Shown here in pieces: positions 1 to 8,861 of a stretch of DNA of 64,000 nt. The notes beneath the pieces were generated by a model, which worked only from the letters and a program-made list of their open reading frames with translations, did not search any database and had not been told where the DNA came from. Source of the stretch: VRUE01 sp963817945 (GTDB lineage Bacteria; Actinomycetota; Thermoleophilia; Solirubrobacterales; 70-9); contig CAWFQH010000003.1 of assembly GCA_963817945.1 (NCBI GenBank), positions 124,001 to 188,000 of the forward strand, in the 5' to 3' direction. The position numbers were made by a program, and so were the translations under genes. Numbering within the stretch: the first letter of the stretch is position 1; the number at the start of each line of letters is the position of its first letter.

Positions 1-581
1 TGCTCTACTCGGCGATTCTGCGCCCGCTCGACGAGCGCCACCTGCTGCTGCCGCTCTCGGTCCCACTCGCCGTCTGCGAGGTGGCCGAGGGGCTTCGCCC
101 CGGCATCGAGTGCGCGGTCAAGTGGCCCAACGACGTCTGGCTGGAAGAACGCAAGCTTGCGGGCATCCTGACCGAGGCCAAGATGCCCGGGCAAGACTCA
201 GCGGTTGCGACTGGCGAGCTTGGCCGGGCATCTCTACAGCCGCAGGACGGCTGGGCGGTGATCGGTGTCGGCCTCAACCTGGCGGTGGCGCCAGAGGAAT
301 TCCCCGACGAGCTGCGCTGGCCCGCGGTCTCGCTCGGCGGCGGCGTCGAGCCGGAAGCGGCCCGCCGCGCCCTCGACCGCGCCCTCGACTGCTGGGTTGG
401 CGCAAAGCGCGAGGAGGTTCTCGCCGCCTGGCGCTCGCGCGACGCGCTGCGGGGCCGCGAGGTCTCCTGGGACGGCGGCTCGGGAGTAGCCGAAGGGATC
501 GAAGACTCGGGCGATCTAGTCGTCGTCGCCGGCGACGACCGGCTCGTCCTCGGCGCCGGCGAGGTCCACCTCCGGCTCTGA
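1..581 (+). CDS. birA: Biotin--[acetyl-CoA-carboxylase] ligase, 5' truncated by window edge
   Basis: This enzyme activates biotin with ATP and attaches it to the biotin carboxyl carrier domain of acyl-CoA carboxylases in the cytoplasm. The open frame runs from base 3 with no start inside the window, so the N-terminus lies upstream. The KWPNDVW motif and the following KLAGILTEA are hallmarks of the BirA/LplA catalytic domain, and GVGLN follows at the expected distance. The C-terminal stretch after about residue 140 looks like the small SH3-like C-terminal domain. No N-terminal DNA-binding part can be judged. The last 66 bases overlap the 3' end of the helicase gene on the opposite strand. The family assignment is secure. 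Confidence 0.93.
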   Translation, partial: LYSAILRPLDERHLLLPLSVPLAVCEVAEGLRPGIECAVKWPNDVWLEERKLAGILTEAKMPGQDSAVATGELGRASLQPQDGWAVIGVGLNLAVAPEEFPDELRWPAVSLGGGVEPEAARRALDRALDCWVGAKREEVLAAWRSRDALRGREVSWDGGSGVAEGIEDSGDLVVVAGDDRLVLGAGEVHLRL

Positions 582-3047
582 GCCGTTCTCGCCGGCTTTC
601 TTAGCCGCCCGCGCTGCGCGCCCGCTCGGTTTGGCGCCGTTCTCGCCATCGCCGGACTTGCCTTTTTTGCGCTTGCGCCGCCGTTTGCCGCCTTTGGGGA
701 AGTTGCGCAGCAGTTCGCGCGCGGTCGCTGACGGTTTCCGGGCCATCCGCATCCGTGCCCCGCGCAGCACCTCCTCGCCTTCGGGCGTGTGCGAGACGGC
801 CGCGGCCAGCAGCGCCACCGCCAGACGGCGGTCCTGTTTGCGCGAGGCGTGGACCAGCCGCCGCGCGTTGCGCCCGTGCGCTCGCCCGGAGGAGTTGACG
901 AGCAGGCCCAGCAGTCGCTTCGTCTCCGGCCAGCGCTGCACCGCATACTCTTCGTGCAGCTCACGCGTGTAGGAGGCGAGCCGCCAGACCCAGGCCTGCG
1001 CCTGATCGCGCCGCCCGATCCGTTTGTCGACCAGCGCCTGCAGCAGGCATTTCGTCCCCGCCCGCTTGTCGTCGCGACTCCAGCTGCCGACGATGTCGAT
1101 CGCGTCGTCGAATGCCTCGGCGTCGCGCAGGTCGGCTATCTCCCCCAGCGCTTTCAGTCGCAGCTGCGAGTTGCGGTTGCGCTGCACGCAGGTCAGCAGG
1201 AAGCGGCGCCGCAGCTCTTTCGTGCGGTCGTTCTGCAGCATCGAGCGCGCCCGCCGCCAGTTCTGCGGGTTGACCCGGGCGCCGGCCAGCGCCGCCCAGG
1301 CGTGCTGCTCGGGGTAGTCGAGGTTCTCGACCGCGATCCGCCACAGCTCCCGTTCCAGCACCTGGGTGCGGCGTTCGGAGTCGTTCGAGACGGGGACGAT
1401 CCGCCGCTCCACCCGCACCCGGCGCCCGCGACCGCGCCGCACCGGCCCGACCACGATCGCGCCACCGCGGTAGACCTCGCGGTCGAGCAGGCTGTGCAGG
1501 GTGACGATCGTCTCGTCGTGGGTGGTCGCGGGGTGGACGAAGTCGATCACCAGCCCGGCCTCCTTGCCGGGCGCGCGCCGCGTCACGCGGCCCACCCGCT
1601 GCTGGTAGATCCGCCGTGAGGCGGTCGGCGCCAGGTGCATGCAGATCGTCGCCCGCGGTGAGTTCCAGCCCTCGGCCAGGAGCATCGCGTTGCAGAGCAC
1701 GTCGACCTCGCCGCGCTCGAAGCCGGCCAGGATCTCGGCCAGTTCGCGCTTCGGCGTCTCGCCGGAGACGGCGCGGGCTCTGATCCCCTGCCCCTGCAGC
1801 GCCTTGGCGACGTTCTTCGCGTGCTGGACGCCAGCCGTGTAGAGGACACCCGGCGTCTTGCTGAAGCGCGTCTTGTAGAGATCGGCGATGGCGACGTTGA
1901 AGGGCTCCTGGTCGAGCAGTGCGGCCAGCTCCTCCTGGTCGAAGTCTTGGTCGACCTCGCCTTTTCGCAGCGGCACCTTGGCGATCGTCCGCACGCCCGG
2001 TCCGGGGGGAATGCGGATGCAGCGAAGCGGCGCGATCACACCGCGGCGTGCCGCCTGAGCGAGGTCGAAGCGCGAGGTCTGGGTCGGGAAGAGGTCGGCG
2101 ACGTGGCGGGCGATCAGGGCCCCGGTCGCGGTCATGCCGATGAAGACCGGACCGGTCCAGGCGCGGATACAAGCGCTCGTTTTCTCCCCCAGCGCGGTGT
2201 GCGCCTCGTCGCAGATCACGATCGAGTAGGCGTCGGAGACTTTCTTATGGTTGCGGACGAACCACTGGTAGGTCTCGACCGTCACCGGCCCTTCGGCGTC
2301 GTCGCGGTCGCCGAGCAGCGGCGGGCGCAGCCGCTCCTTGTAGCCGCGGTCGGAAATCTCGCCGATGAACTGGTCGACCAGGTTGCGGCGGTGGGTGAGG
2401 ATGAGGACGCCGCCGGTGCGGGTGGCGTCGATGAAGCCGACCGCGGCGACGGTCTTGCCGGCCCCGGTCGCGTGCTCGAACCAGAAGCGGCGCTCGGCGC
2501 CAGGGTCCTCGGCCGCCTCGGCGACCGGCTCTTCTTCTTCGTCGGTGGCTGGGGCTTCCTCCCAGTCCTGCGGCTCCTCGTCGGGGGCCAGCTCGTCGGG
2601 CTCCTCGTCCTCCTCGGAAGAAGGCTCACCGTCCTGACCCGCGTCGGCGGATTTCTCGCTCTCCGCGGCGGCGGGCGGAGCAGCGCCGTTCTCGGCGGCG
2701 GTCTGCTGCTCGGCCATGAGCTCGGTCAGGGTGCCGGAGAGCGCGTCGACCTGGTGCGGGTTTAGCTCGGCGCCGTCACGCAGCTTCGGTGGCTCGTCGG
2801 CCAGCAGTCGCTCCAGCCCGAGCAGCAGCGAGAAGTCCCGCCGCCACTGGATCGAGGGATGCTCGGCGCCAGCGTCGAGCTCCTTCAGCGCCGCGTCGAG
2901 GGCGCGCCGTCGCGCCGTCCCGGGGGCGAGCGCCTCGGGCCCCTCGCCGTCGAGCAGCAACGGCTCGCGGGCAAAGTCGGACGCCCGCTCGATGTCGGCG
3001 CCTGAAGGAACTGCCGCCTTCGCGGCAACTTCGCTGGTCTTGGCCAT
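516..3047 (-). CDS. Large DEAD/DEAH-box superfamily 2 helicase with acidic insertion
   Basis: This is an SF2 helicase/translocase of about 843 residues. From the chosen ATG, a Q-like NPHQ motif lies near residue 97, Walker A GAGKT near 195–199, a DEAH box (ICDEAH), motif III as GMTATG, and motif VI as QQRVGRVTRR. This arrangement resembles RAD25/type III restriction-like helicases, so DNA or RNA repair is a reasonable but unproven role. Between the Q motif and Walker A is a roughly 70-residue very acidic low-complexity stretch, and the C-terminus is Lys/Arg-rich before an acidic end. The frame also opens at 3089, but the ATG at 3047 is preceded by a purine-rich GGAAGGA and begins a more natural N-terminus. 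It converges with and overlaps birA. Confidence 0.85.
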   Translation of the reverse strand: MAKTSEVAAKAAVPSGADIERASDFAREPLLLDGEGPEALAPGTARRRALDAALKELDAGAEHPSIQWRRDFSLLLGLERLLADEPPKLRDGAELNPHQVDALSGTLTELMAEQQTAAENGAAPPAAAESEKSADAGQDGEPSSEEDEEPDELAPDEEPQDWEEAPATDEEEEPVAEAAEDPGAERRFWFEHATGAGKTVAAVGFIDATRTGGVLILTHRRNLVDQFIGEISDRGYKERLRPPLLGDRDDAEGPVTVETYQWFVRNHKKVSDAYSIVICDEAHTALGEKTSACIRAWTGPVFIGMTATGALIARHVADLFPTQTSRFDLAQAARRGVIAPLRCIRIPPGPGVRTIAKVPLRKGEVDQDFDQEELAALLDQEPFNVAIADLYKTRFSKTPGVLYTAGVQHAKNVAKALQGQGIRARAVSGETPKRELAEILAGFERGEVDVLCNAMLLAEGWNSPRATICMHLAPTASRRIYQQRVGRVTRRAPGKEAGLVIDFVHPATTHDETIVTLHSLLDREVYRGGAIVVGPVRRGRGRRVRVERRIVPVSNDSERRTQVLERELWRIAVENLDYPEQHAWAALAGARVNPQNWRRARSMLQNDRTKELRRRFLLTCVQRNRNSQLRLKALGEIADLRDAEAFDDAIDIVGSWSRDDKRAGTKCLLQALVDKRIGRRDQAQAWVWRLASYTRELHEEYAVQRWPETKRLLGLLVNSSGRAHGRNARRLVHASRKQDRRLAVALLAAAVSHTPEGEEVLRGARMRMARKPSATARELLRNFPKGGKRRRKRKKGKSGDGENGAKPSGRAARAAKKAGENGSEPEVDLAGAEDEPVVAGDDD

Positions 3048-3201
3048 AAGCCTGTGGGTTCCTTCCCACGGCGACGCCGCGCGCGCCACCGGGAAGAGTT
3101 AACGAGGATGCCGGGAGTAGGTGGTTCCTCCATCCCCGGCGATCTCGAGCGGGTCCGCATACGGACGAACCCGACAGACGTATTGTAAACAGGGAACCCA
3201 G

Positions 3202-3843
3202 ATGAATGATTTCGCTGCCGGGATCGACCGGACGACGCGGCCGGCGCAACGCTGGATCGGCACCTGTCCCCTCGCGCTCACTCTCCTCGCATTCGCACTC
3301 CTTGCGGCCGGATGCGGCTCCTCGTCTGACGGCGAGAGCGGCGCCCATCCCGACTACGACAAGGCCCTTGCCGGGGCGCCGCCGCCCCTCGCAAGGCTGT
3401 ACGAGCACGCGAACCGCCTCCTGTCCGGCGGCGTCGATGCCTACGAGGAGCGGATCGCGGCGCTGCGCGGGTACCCGGTCGTGGTCAACGTCTGGGCCTC
3501 CTGGTGTGGGCCGTGCCGCTTCGAGTTTGCGCACTTCCAGCAGGCCGTTGCTCGCTACGGCGAGCGGGTGGCGTTCCTCGGCGTCGACAAACAGGACTCC
3601 GACGATCTCGCCCGCAGCTTCCTGCGCGAAAGGCCGGTTCCCTATCCCAGCTACACCGACCCGGACGAGGAGATCGTCGAGAGCATCGACGACGGGGCCG
3701 CGGCGCGCGGCCTCCCGGCGACCATCTTCTACGACCGCGACGGGGCGGTCGTCTTCTCGAAACTCGGCCAGTACGACGACGAGGCCGAGCTGCAGGCCGA
3801 CGTAGAGCGGTACGCGCTCGGGGGCGACGCGAAAAGCGGATAA
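3202..3843 (+). CDS. TlpA-like thioredoxin-fold lipoprotein
   Basis: A membrane-anchored extracytoplasmic thiol-disulfide oxidoreductase of 213 residues. A hydrophobic signal segment ends in the lipobox LLAAGC, predicting lipid modification of that Cys and surface tethering. The active site WASWCGPC lies near residue 105, and a cis-Pro loop LPATIF comes late in the fold, as in TlpA/ResA proteins that reduce or isomerise disulfides. The ATG at 3202 is chosen because AGGGA lies six bases upstream and it starts just before the signal peptide; an upstream in-frame start at 3121 would put a long polar leader ahead of it. The next gene starts seven bases downstream, so the two are probably co-transcribed. 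Confidence 0.9.
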   Translation: MNDFAAGIDRTTRPAQRWIGTCPLALTLLAFALLAAGCGSSSDGESGAHPDYDKALAGAPPPLARLYEHANRLLSGGVDAYEERIAALRGYPVVVNVWASWCGPCRFEFAHFQQAVARYGERVAFLGVDKQDSDDLARSFLRERPVPYPSYTDPDEEIVESIDDGAAARGLPATIFYDRDGAVVFSKLGQYDDEAELQADVERYALGGDAKSG

Positions 3844-3850
3844 TCGAACC

Positions 3851-4333
3851 GTGGACGTCTTCGTCGTCATCGCCCTGGCCGCGATCGTCGTCCTGCTCGC
3901 CGAGCTGCTGCTGCCGACCGGCGGCGTGCTGGCCGCGCTCGGGGCGCTGGGGCTGATCGCCGCCGGCGTCGTCGCCCTCACCGTCGACTCCGACTCCAGC
4001 GCCAGCGACTGGGCGGGACCCGGGCTGATCACCCTCGGCGTGCTCTCGCTCCTCAGCGCTTACGTCGTCGGCCGCAAAGTTCTCGCCGCCCATCGCGACG
4101 AGCCCGTCCGCACCGGCTCCGAGGAGCTGATCGGCGCCCGGGCGGAGGCGCGCACCGCGCTCGACCCGGAGGGGCAGGTGTGGGTCGAGGGAGCGCTCTG
4201 GCGGGCGCGTCTATCCGGCGACGGAGCGTCGCTGCGTCCGGGAGATAGAGTCACGGTCGAGTCGGTCGACGGGCTCACCCTGACCGTCCGGCCGGAGTTG
4301 CCGACCCAGTCCCCGGCAGAAGGAGCAGGCTGA
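3851..4333 (+). CDS. NfeD-like membrane protein
   Basis: A 160-residue protein with two or three N-terminal transmembrane helices (residues about 3–45 and 55–75) and a C-terminal soluble beta-rich domain (about 90–155) typical of the NfeD OB-fold (GARAEARTALDPEGQVWVEG, then LRPGDRVTVESVDGLTL). NfeD short forms are normally paired with SPFH/slipin proteins and are thought to support membrane microdomain organisation and quality control. That pairing holds here: the stop TGA overlaps the ATG of the slipin gene, implying translational coupling. The start is GTG at 3851. Identification rests on domain architecture plus this context. Confidence 0.87.
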   Translation: MDVFVVIALAAIVVLLAELLLPTGGVLAALGALGLIAAGVVALTVDSDSSASDWAGPGLITLGVLSLLSAYVVGRKVLAAHRDEPVRTGSEELIGARAEARTALDPEGQVWVEGALWRARLSGDGASLRPGDRVTVESVDGLTLTVRPELPTQSPAEGAG

Positions 4334-5205
4334 TGGAAGCAGCGCTCGTCGTTCTCGTCGTCCTGGCGGTCTTCGTCCTGATAGTGCTCGGCACCGCGGT
4401 GCGGGTACTGCGCGAGTACGAGCGCGGGGTCGTCTTCCGCCTCGGCCGGCTGATCGCCACCAAGGGCCCTGGGCTGATCCTGCTGATCCCGTTGATCGAC
4501 CGCATGGAACGCGTCGACCTGCGCACGGTGACGCTCAACATCCCGCCGCAGGAGGTGATCACCCGCGACAACGTCCCCTCCAGCGTCAACGCCGTCGCCT
4601 ACTTCCGGGTGGTCGACGCCAACCGCTCGATCGTCGAGGTCGAGAATTTCCTCCTCGCCACCTCACAGATCGCCCAGACGGCGCTGCGCTCGGTGCTCGG
4701 CAAGGCCGAACTGGACCAGCTGCTCTCCGAGCGCGAGCGGCTCAACGAAGAGCTGCAGAAAATCATCGACGAGTCGACCGAGCCCTGGGGGGTGAAGGTG
4801 ACCGCGGTCGAGATCAAGGACGTCGAGATCCCCGAACAGATGCAGCGGGCGATGGCGCGCCAGGCCGAGGCCGAGCGCGAGCGGCGGGCCAAGATCATCA
4901 ACTCCGAGGGCGAGTACCAGGCGGCGCAGAAGCTCACCGACGCCGCCGACATCATCAGCACCAACCCGGCCTCGCTGCAGCTGCGCTACCTGCAGACGCT
5001 GCTGGAGATCGGCAGCAACCAGAACACGACGATCGTCTTCCCGCTGCCGATGGACGTGCTCGAGCCGTTCATCCAGGGCGGCAACGGACGGACGAAGTCG
5101 CCGCCGCGGACCGGACCGAGGCCGGCGCCCCCGCCCCCACCCGAGCCCGAGTCTGACTTCTCCACCGCGCCGGACCCCGACGATCTGCCCCCTTCGAGAG
5201 CCTGA
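4333..5205 (+). CDS. SPFH/band 7 slipin
   Basis: A stomatin/prohibitin-family protein of 290 residues. It has one N-terminal membrane helix (residues 3–25), then the band 7 domain with the typical REYERGVVFRLGR, the PPQEVITRDN segment, and a coiled-coil region rich in RQAEAERERRAKI. Slipins oligomerise on the inner face of the membrane and organise detergent-resistant domains. The C-terminal tail (from about residue 250) is Pro-rich and probably disordered. It overlaps the NfeD stop by one base. Paraslipins next to NfeD are a well-known pair, so the assignment is firm, although the physiological client is unknown. Confidence 0.93.
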   Translation: MEAALVVLVVLAVFVLIVLGTAVRVLREYERGVVFRLGRLIATKGPGLILLIPLIDRMERVDLRTVTLNIPPQEVITRDNVPSSVNAVAYFRVVDANRSIVEVENFLLATSQIAQTALRSVLGKAELDQLLSERERLNEELQKIIDESTEPWGVKVTAVEIKDVEIPEQMQRAMARQAEAERERRAKIINSEGEYQAAQKLTDAADIISTNPASLQLRYLQTLLEIGSNQNTTIVFPLPMDVLEPFIQGGNGRTKSPPRTGPRPAPPPPPEPESDFSTAPDPDDLPPSRA

Positions 5206-5260
5206 GCCCGTATCCCTCGTCGTGCGGCGCCAGTGAAGACGGACTCGCGACGAGCGAACC

Positions 5261-6244
5261 TTGAGCACACCTGAGATACGCACCGATCAGTTGACCGGGC
5301 TGCGGACGATTCTTGCTCCCGGGCGGGCCGACCGACCGCACGGCTTCAAGCCGGCGGCGACCGAGCAGAAGGGTGCGGAGAGCTGTCCCTTCTGCGAGGG
5401 GCGCGAGGACCGCACGCCGGCGGAGGTCTACGCGGTGCGACCGGGGGGCGGCGCGGCCGACATGCCCGGCTGGACCAGCCGCGTCGTGCCGAACCTCTAC
5501 CCGGCCCTGGGCGAGGGTGGGGAGCCGCACCGCGACAGCGCGCCGGAGCTGTTCGTTTCGCGCCCAGCCGACGGCGGTCACGAGGTGATCGTCAACGCAC
5601 CGGAGCACGTCACCGCGATGGCCGAGCTGAGCGAGGAGCGCTTCGCTGGAGCCGTCGCCACCTGGCGCGAGCGGATGCGTGCTCACTCCGACGCGGCCTA
5701 CGTCCAGCTGGTCGTCAACGAGGGCGCCGGCGCCTCGCTTCCCCACACGCACGCCCAGCTCTACGCGCTCCCTTTCGTGCCGGCGCAGGTGGCGCGAGAG
5801 CGCGAGCGGGTCGGAGCTTACGCCGAACGGACGGCAGGGCGCGACCTGCTCGGCGACGTTCTGGTCGAGGAGGTGCGCCGCCGCGATCGCCTTGTCGCGA
5901 TCGACGACGAGGCGGCGCTGATCTGCCCCTGGGCCTCGCGCTCTCCTTACGAGCTGCGGGTCGTGCCGCGCGGCGAAGCCCCTCGCTTCGAGGACGACGA
6001 CGGCGGCGCCGCGATGCTGCGCACGGCGCTGCGTCTCCTCGCCGAGCGCTTCGACGGCTCGCCGGAGCTGAACCTCTGGGTGCGTACCGCCCCGCGCGGC
6101 GCCGAGCAGTTCCGCTGGCACGTCGACATCGCCCCGAAGCTCACCACCAAGGCCGGCTTCGAGCTCGGCACCGGCGTCGACATCAACATCTACTCGCCGG
6201 AGCGAGCTAGCGTCGACCTGCGCGACGCCGAGGCTGCTGCCTGA
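5261..6244 (+). CDS. galT: Galactose-1-phosphate uridylyltransferase family protein
   Basis: A GalT-family, HIT-superfamily nucleotidyltransferase of 327 residues, expected to exchange UMP between UDP-glucose and galactose-1-phosphate in the Leloir pathway. CPFC near residue 42 matches the metal-binding Cys pair. The catalytic HxHxQ appears as PHTHAQ near residue 160, and a second histidine region (FRWHVDIAP) closes the C-terminal half. The start is a TTG with only a weak ribosome site, so the N-terminus is tentative. The 3' end overlaps the converging secreted-protein gene by 38 bases. Some relatives act on other sugar phosphates, so substrate specificity is inferred. Confidence 0.85.
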   Translation: MSTPEIRTDQLTGLRTILAPGRADRPHGFKPAATEQKGAESCPFCEGREDRTPAEVYAVRPGGGAADMPGWTSRVVPNLYPALGEGGEPHRDSAPELFVSRPADGGHEVIVNAPEHVTAMAELSEERFAGAVATWRERMRAHSDAAYVQLVVNEGAGASLPHTHAQLYALPFVPAQVARERERVGAYAERTAGRDLLGDVLVEEVRRRDRLVAIDDEAALICPWASRSPYELRVVPRGEAPRFEDDDGGAAMLRTALRLLAERFDGSPELNLWVRTAPRGAEQFRWHVDIAPKLTTKAGFELGTGVDINIYSPERASVDLRDAEAAA

Positions 6245-8057
6245 CGCATTTGGGTTTCCCCTTAACCTTGCGGCGGACGAAGCCTTTCCGGCACCGTTTG
6301 ACGCAGGTCAGCTTGCCGGCGCTCCGCACTTTCACAAAGCCGGGCCTGCACGACGGTGCGGTCGGTTCCCCCGTAGGCGGCGGCGGGTCGGCTACCGGTG
6401 GAACCGGTTCGGGCGGCGGCGGCGGCGGCGGTGGGGGCGGCGGCGGCGCCGCCGCGGTGGTGAAAGCGACGTCGTCGCCCTCCTCCGTACCCGCATTGGT
6501 GCTGACGACGAGGCGGTAGTGATAACCCGTGTCGCTTGGCAGCCCTTGGAGGGTGACTTCCTGAGTCACCTCGGTGTTGACGGGCCCCGGTTTGGGCGCA
6601 CAGGGAACGCTCGTGCCGTAGGACGAGGTGGTGCCGTACTCGAAGTGGCAGTCGCTGACCGTGCCGCCATGCGGGTTGACCCTGCCGACGAGGGTCGCGG
6701 CGTTTTCGGTTACGTCGGTTGCGGGATCGGTGGTGACGGTGGGCGGCACGCTCGGCAGCGTCGTGAATGTGCGTGTGCCGCCGGTGGTCGTCCCGGCGTG
6801 GCTCGTCGCGACGGCGCGGAAGTGGTATTTCGTCGCCGGCGACAGCGCCGAGAGGAGGGCGCTGACGGCGACGTTGCTGCTCCCGTCCGGTTTGCTCGAG
6901 CACCCAATCGTGGTCGGGTTCGCGAAGCCTTCGGCGAGGAACTCGGCGTCGTCGACGTACTCGAACTCGCAATCGAGGACGGCGTGCCCTTTGGCGTTGA
7001 TCGTGGCCTGGAGAGTCGCTCTCTGCTGGGCAACCGAGGAGGCGGGGTCGGTGGTGACGACCGGCGGGCTGATGGTGACCCTGTCGAAGACGAAGAGTTG
7101 GTTTTTGGAGCCCAAGTAGAGCTTGTGCGACGTTGCGTCCGCAGCTAGTTGTGGCCCGGTAAGGGCTCCGAGGGCTAAGGCGTTGGTGGTCAGGCCCGCA
7201 CCAAAGTCGTCGAATTCCACGCCAGAGGAGTTGTAGGCGACCACGTGGTGGTTGCCCCCGTTCGGGAGGTCGCTGACGAAGACATCGTCGGTGCCCGGGT
7301 CGGCCGCGACGCCGGCGGCGCCGCGGCCGCTCTGCAGGGTCGAGGCGTACGCATAGCCGCTGCCGCTATCGACGAACTTGAGGACGCGATCGGGGGCGAG
7401 GTCGACGATGTAGAGGTCATCATCGGAGTCGATGGCGACGCTCGTGGGCTGGCCAAAGGCGCCGCCCGGGCAGCCGGTACAGACGATCGTTTCCTGCAGC
7501 GTGCCCGAAGAGTTGAATACCTGGACGGAGTTTGTCGCCGCGTTAGGGAAGTAGAGGAGGCCATCGGAGTCGGCGGCTATTTGGGGGGCTGCTTCGGTAT
7601 CGCTTGTCGCGAAGTTGCCGCTGGAGACGCCGGTGGACGAGAAGATGTCGATCCGCGGCGTGCCGAGTTTCCCGATGGGCGTTTGAAGCGCTATCTCGGC
7701 GCCGTAAATGCCCTGGGTCAGGGGATTGATGGCGACCCCCGAGAAGAAGGCGCTGCCGGCGCCGCCAAAATTGCCGGTGATCATCCCGGCGGGTGTCAAC
7801 CGGCGTATCTCCCCGGTGTCCGTTTGGCTCCGCGCGATGATCGCGACGTAGATGTCGTGGCTGACCTGATTGACCGCGATGCCGTGTGGCGCTTCGGCGC
7901 CGAGGGGAAGCGTCGATTTGGTGGTCGAGAGCTCGTAACCAGTCGCTGCGCCCGCCGGGGCAGCGAGGAGGAGTGGCACGGCAATCGCGATCGTCGCAAT
8001 TCTCGCCAAGGCCGCACCGCCCTGCCTGACGGCGAGTTTCCCTCGTCTGCTGTTCAT
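6207..8057 (-). CDS. Secreted beta-propeller protein with Fn3-like repeats and Cys/Lys tail
   Basis: A secreted protein of 616 residues. A signal peptide (residues 1 to about 35, ending AAPAGAA) is followed by NHL/Vgb-like propeller repeats (residues about 40–330; phrases such as GIAVNQVSHDIYVA and PTSVAIDSDDDLYIVD). Two beta-sandwich repeats follow, each beginning with PPxVTTDPA and ending in a TFTTL-type strand. Then come a run of 12 prolines and a basic tail with four regularly spaced cysteines (SCRPGF, LTCVKRCRKGF, KPKCVRQ). Such tails recur in secreted proteins of this actinobacterial group and may anchor the protein to the wall. The ATG at 8057 is chosen because the signal peptide starts there; the frame opens further upstream to 8396 without a plausible leader. 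Confidence 0.75.
   Translation of the reverse strand: MNSRRGKLAVRQGGAALARIATIAIAVPLLLAAPAGAATGYELSTTKSTLPLGAEAPHGIAVNQVSHDIYVAIIARSQTDTGEIRRLTPAGMITGNFGGAGSAFFSGVAINPLTQGIYGAEIALQTPIGKLGTPRIDIFSSTGVSSGNFATSDTEAAPQIAADSDGLLYFPNAATNSVQVFNSSGTLQETIVCTGCPGGAFGQPTSVAIDSDDDLYIVDLAPDRVLKFVDSGSGYAYASTLQSGRGAAGVAADPGTDDVFVSDLPNGGNHHVVAYNSSGVEFDDFGAGLTTNALALGALTGPQLAADATSHKLYLGSKNQLFVFDRVTISPPVVTTDPASSVAQQRATLQATINAKGHAVLDCEFEYVDDAEFLAEGFANPTTIGCSSKPDGSSNVAVSALLSALSPATKYHFRAVATSHAGTTTGGTRTFTTLPSVPPTVTTDPATDVTENAATLVGRVNPHGGTVSDCHFEYGTTSSYGTSVPCAPKPGPVNTEVTQEVTLQGLPSDTGYHYRLVVSTNAGTEEGDDVAFTTAAAPPPPPPPPPPPPEPVPPVADPPPPTGEPTAPSCRPGFVKVRSAGKLTCVKRCRKGFVRRKVKGKPKCVRQQPRRRAGRR
6411..6450. repeat. GGC-type microsatellite encoding polyproline
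   Basis: Nearly uninterrupted GGC triplets (one GGTGGG break) encode the run of 12 prolines in the secreted propeller protein on the minus strand. The tract is prone to length change by slippage and would alter the spacer between the beta-sandwich repeats and the basic tail. Confidence 0.8.
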
Positions 8058-8190
8058 CCTGACCCCCCGCTCGTGAAACCGTGCCGACCCCGCATTACAA
8101 ACTGGTCTGTTTTTAGCAGGTCGGGAGTTGGGCGCGGGCGGGCTTAATTGGCGCTTCATCCAGCGAAGCGCAACGGTAGGCTCGGCCGTA

Positions 8191-8814
8191 GTGGCGCCCG
8201 ACCCCCGTCCGATCCCGCGCTTCATTGCCGATTCGACGCAGGAGGGAATCCCGCACGGCCGCTTCGCCGAGCGGCTCGCTGCCGAGCTCGGGGCCGCCTG
8301 CGAGGCTGCGGACTTGCCCACCGGGACCACCGTCCCTGCAGAGTTCGAGTGGTTTCCAGGGCGGGCCTGGGGCGGGCGGGTCTGGGTCCCCGCCACTGTG
8401 CGAGCCGAGGGCCCCGAGGGAATGCTGGAGCTGTACGGGCATGTTTCCTACGTGCAGCCCGAGGACGGCGAGCCGGGGGACTTCCGCGCCGCCGTCGAGT
8501 TCACCGACGTCCTCGCCGAGGACAACCCCGACTGGCGCATCGACCTCAACGACGAGGTAATCGGCCGCTGGCGCGGCGAGAACGGGCGGGCCGGCGCTGT
8601 CACGCTGGTCTGGGGACGGCCGCTGGTGCGGGGCGCCGTCGCCGCCACCGCCGAGCTGGAGGCGCTGACGGTCGACCAGGAGGCGATCTCCAGCGAACGC
8701 TTCACGCTGATTGCGCTCGACGCGCTTGAGGGCTACGGCGACGACCTCTTCCTCGAGGTCACGCTCTGGAGTGCCCGCGCGCAGCCGTTAGCGTCGGAGA
8801 GCCTCTACGCGTAG
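8191..8814 (+). CDS. Conserved hypothetical protein, beta-rich
   Basis: A 207-residue soluble protein that I do not recognise. It is acidic, has no signal peptide or membrane segment, and alternates short hydrophobic strands with charged loops (RVWVPATV, MLELYGHVSYV, RAAVEFTDVLA). This suggests a beta-rich fold. Third-position GC is very high and the frame is continuous, so it is a real gene. The GTG at 8191 is chosen because GGTAGG lies upstream and the preceding 21 codons (from a TTG at 8128) look non-coding. It is divergent from the secreted propeller gene and stands alone before the LLM oxidoreductase on the other strand. Confidence 0.65.
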   Translation: MAPDPRPIPRFIADSTQEGIPHGRFAERLAAELGAACEAADLPTGTTVPAEFEWFPGRAWGGRVWVPATVRAEGPEGMLELYGHVSYVQPEDGEPGDFRAAVEFTDVLAEDNPDWRIDLNDEVIGRWRGENGRAGAVTLVWGRPLVRGAVAATAELEALTVDQEAISSERFTLIALDALEGYGDDLFLEVTLWSARAQPLASESLYA

Positions 8815-8861
8815 CGGGGCCGGAGGCCGAGGAGCTCGGCACCGGTTGGCTTGCCGCCGGG

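Noticed and set aside
1821..2765. Long plus-strand frame of 314 residues inside the helicase gene
   Set aside because: It is fully antisense to the DEAH helicase, which has clear ordered motifs; the plus-strand product is low-complexity Gly/Arg/Val.
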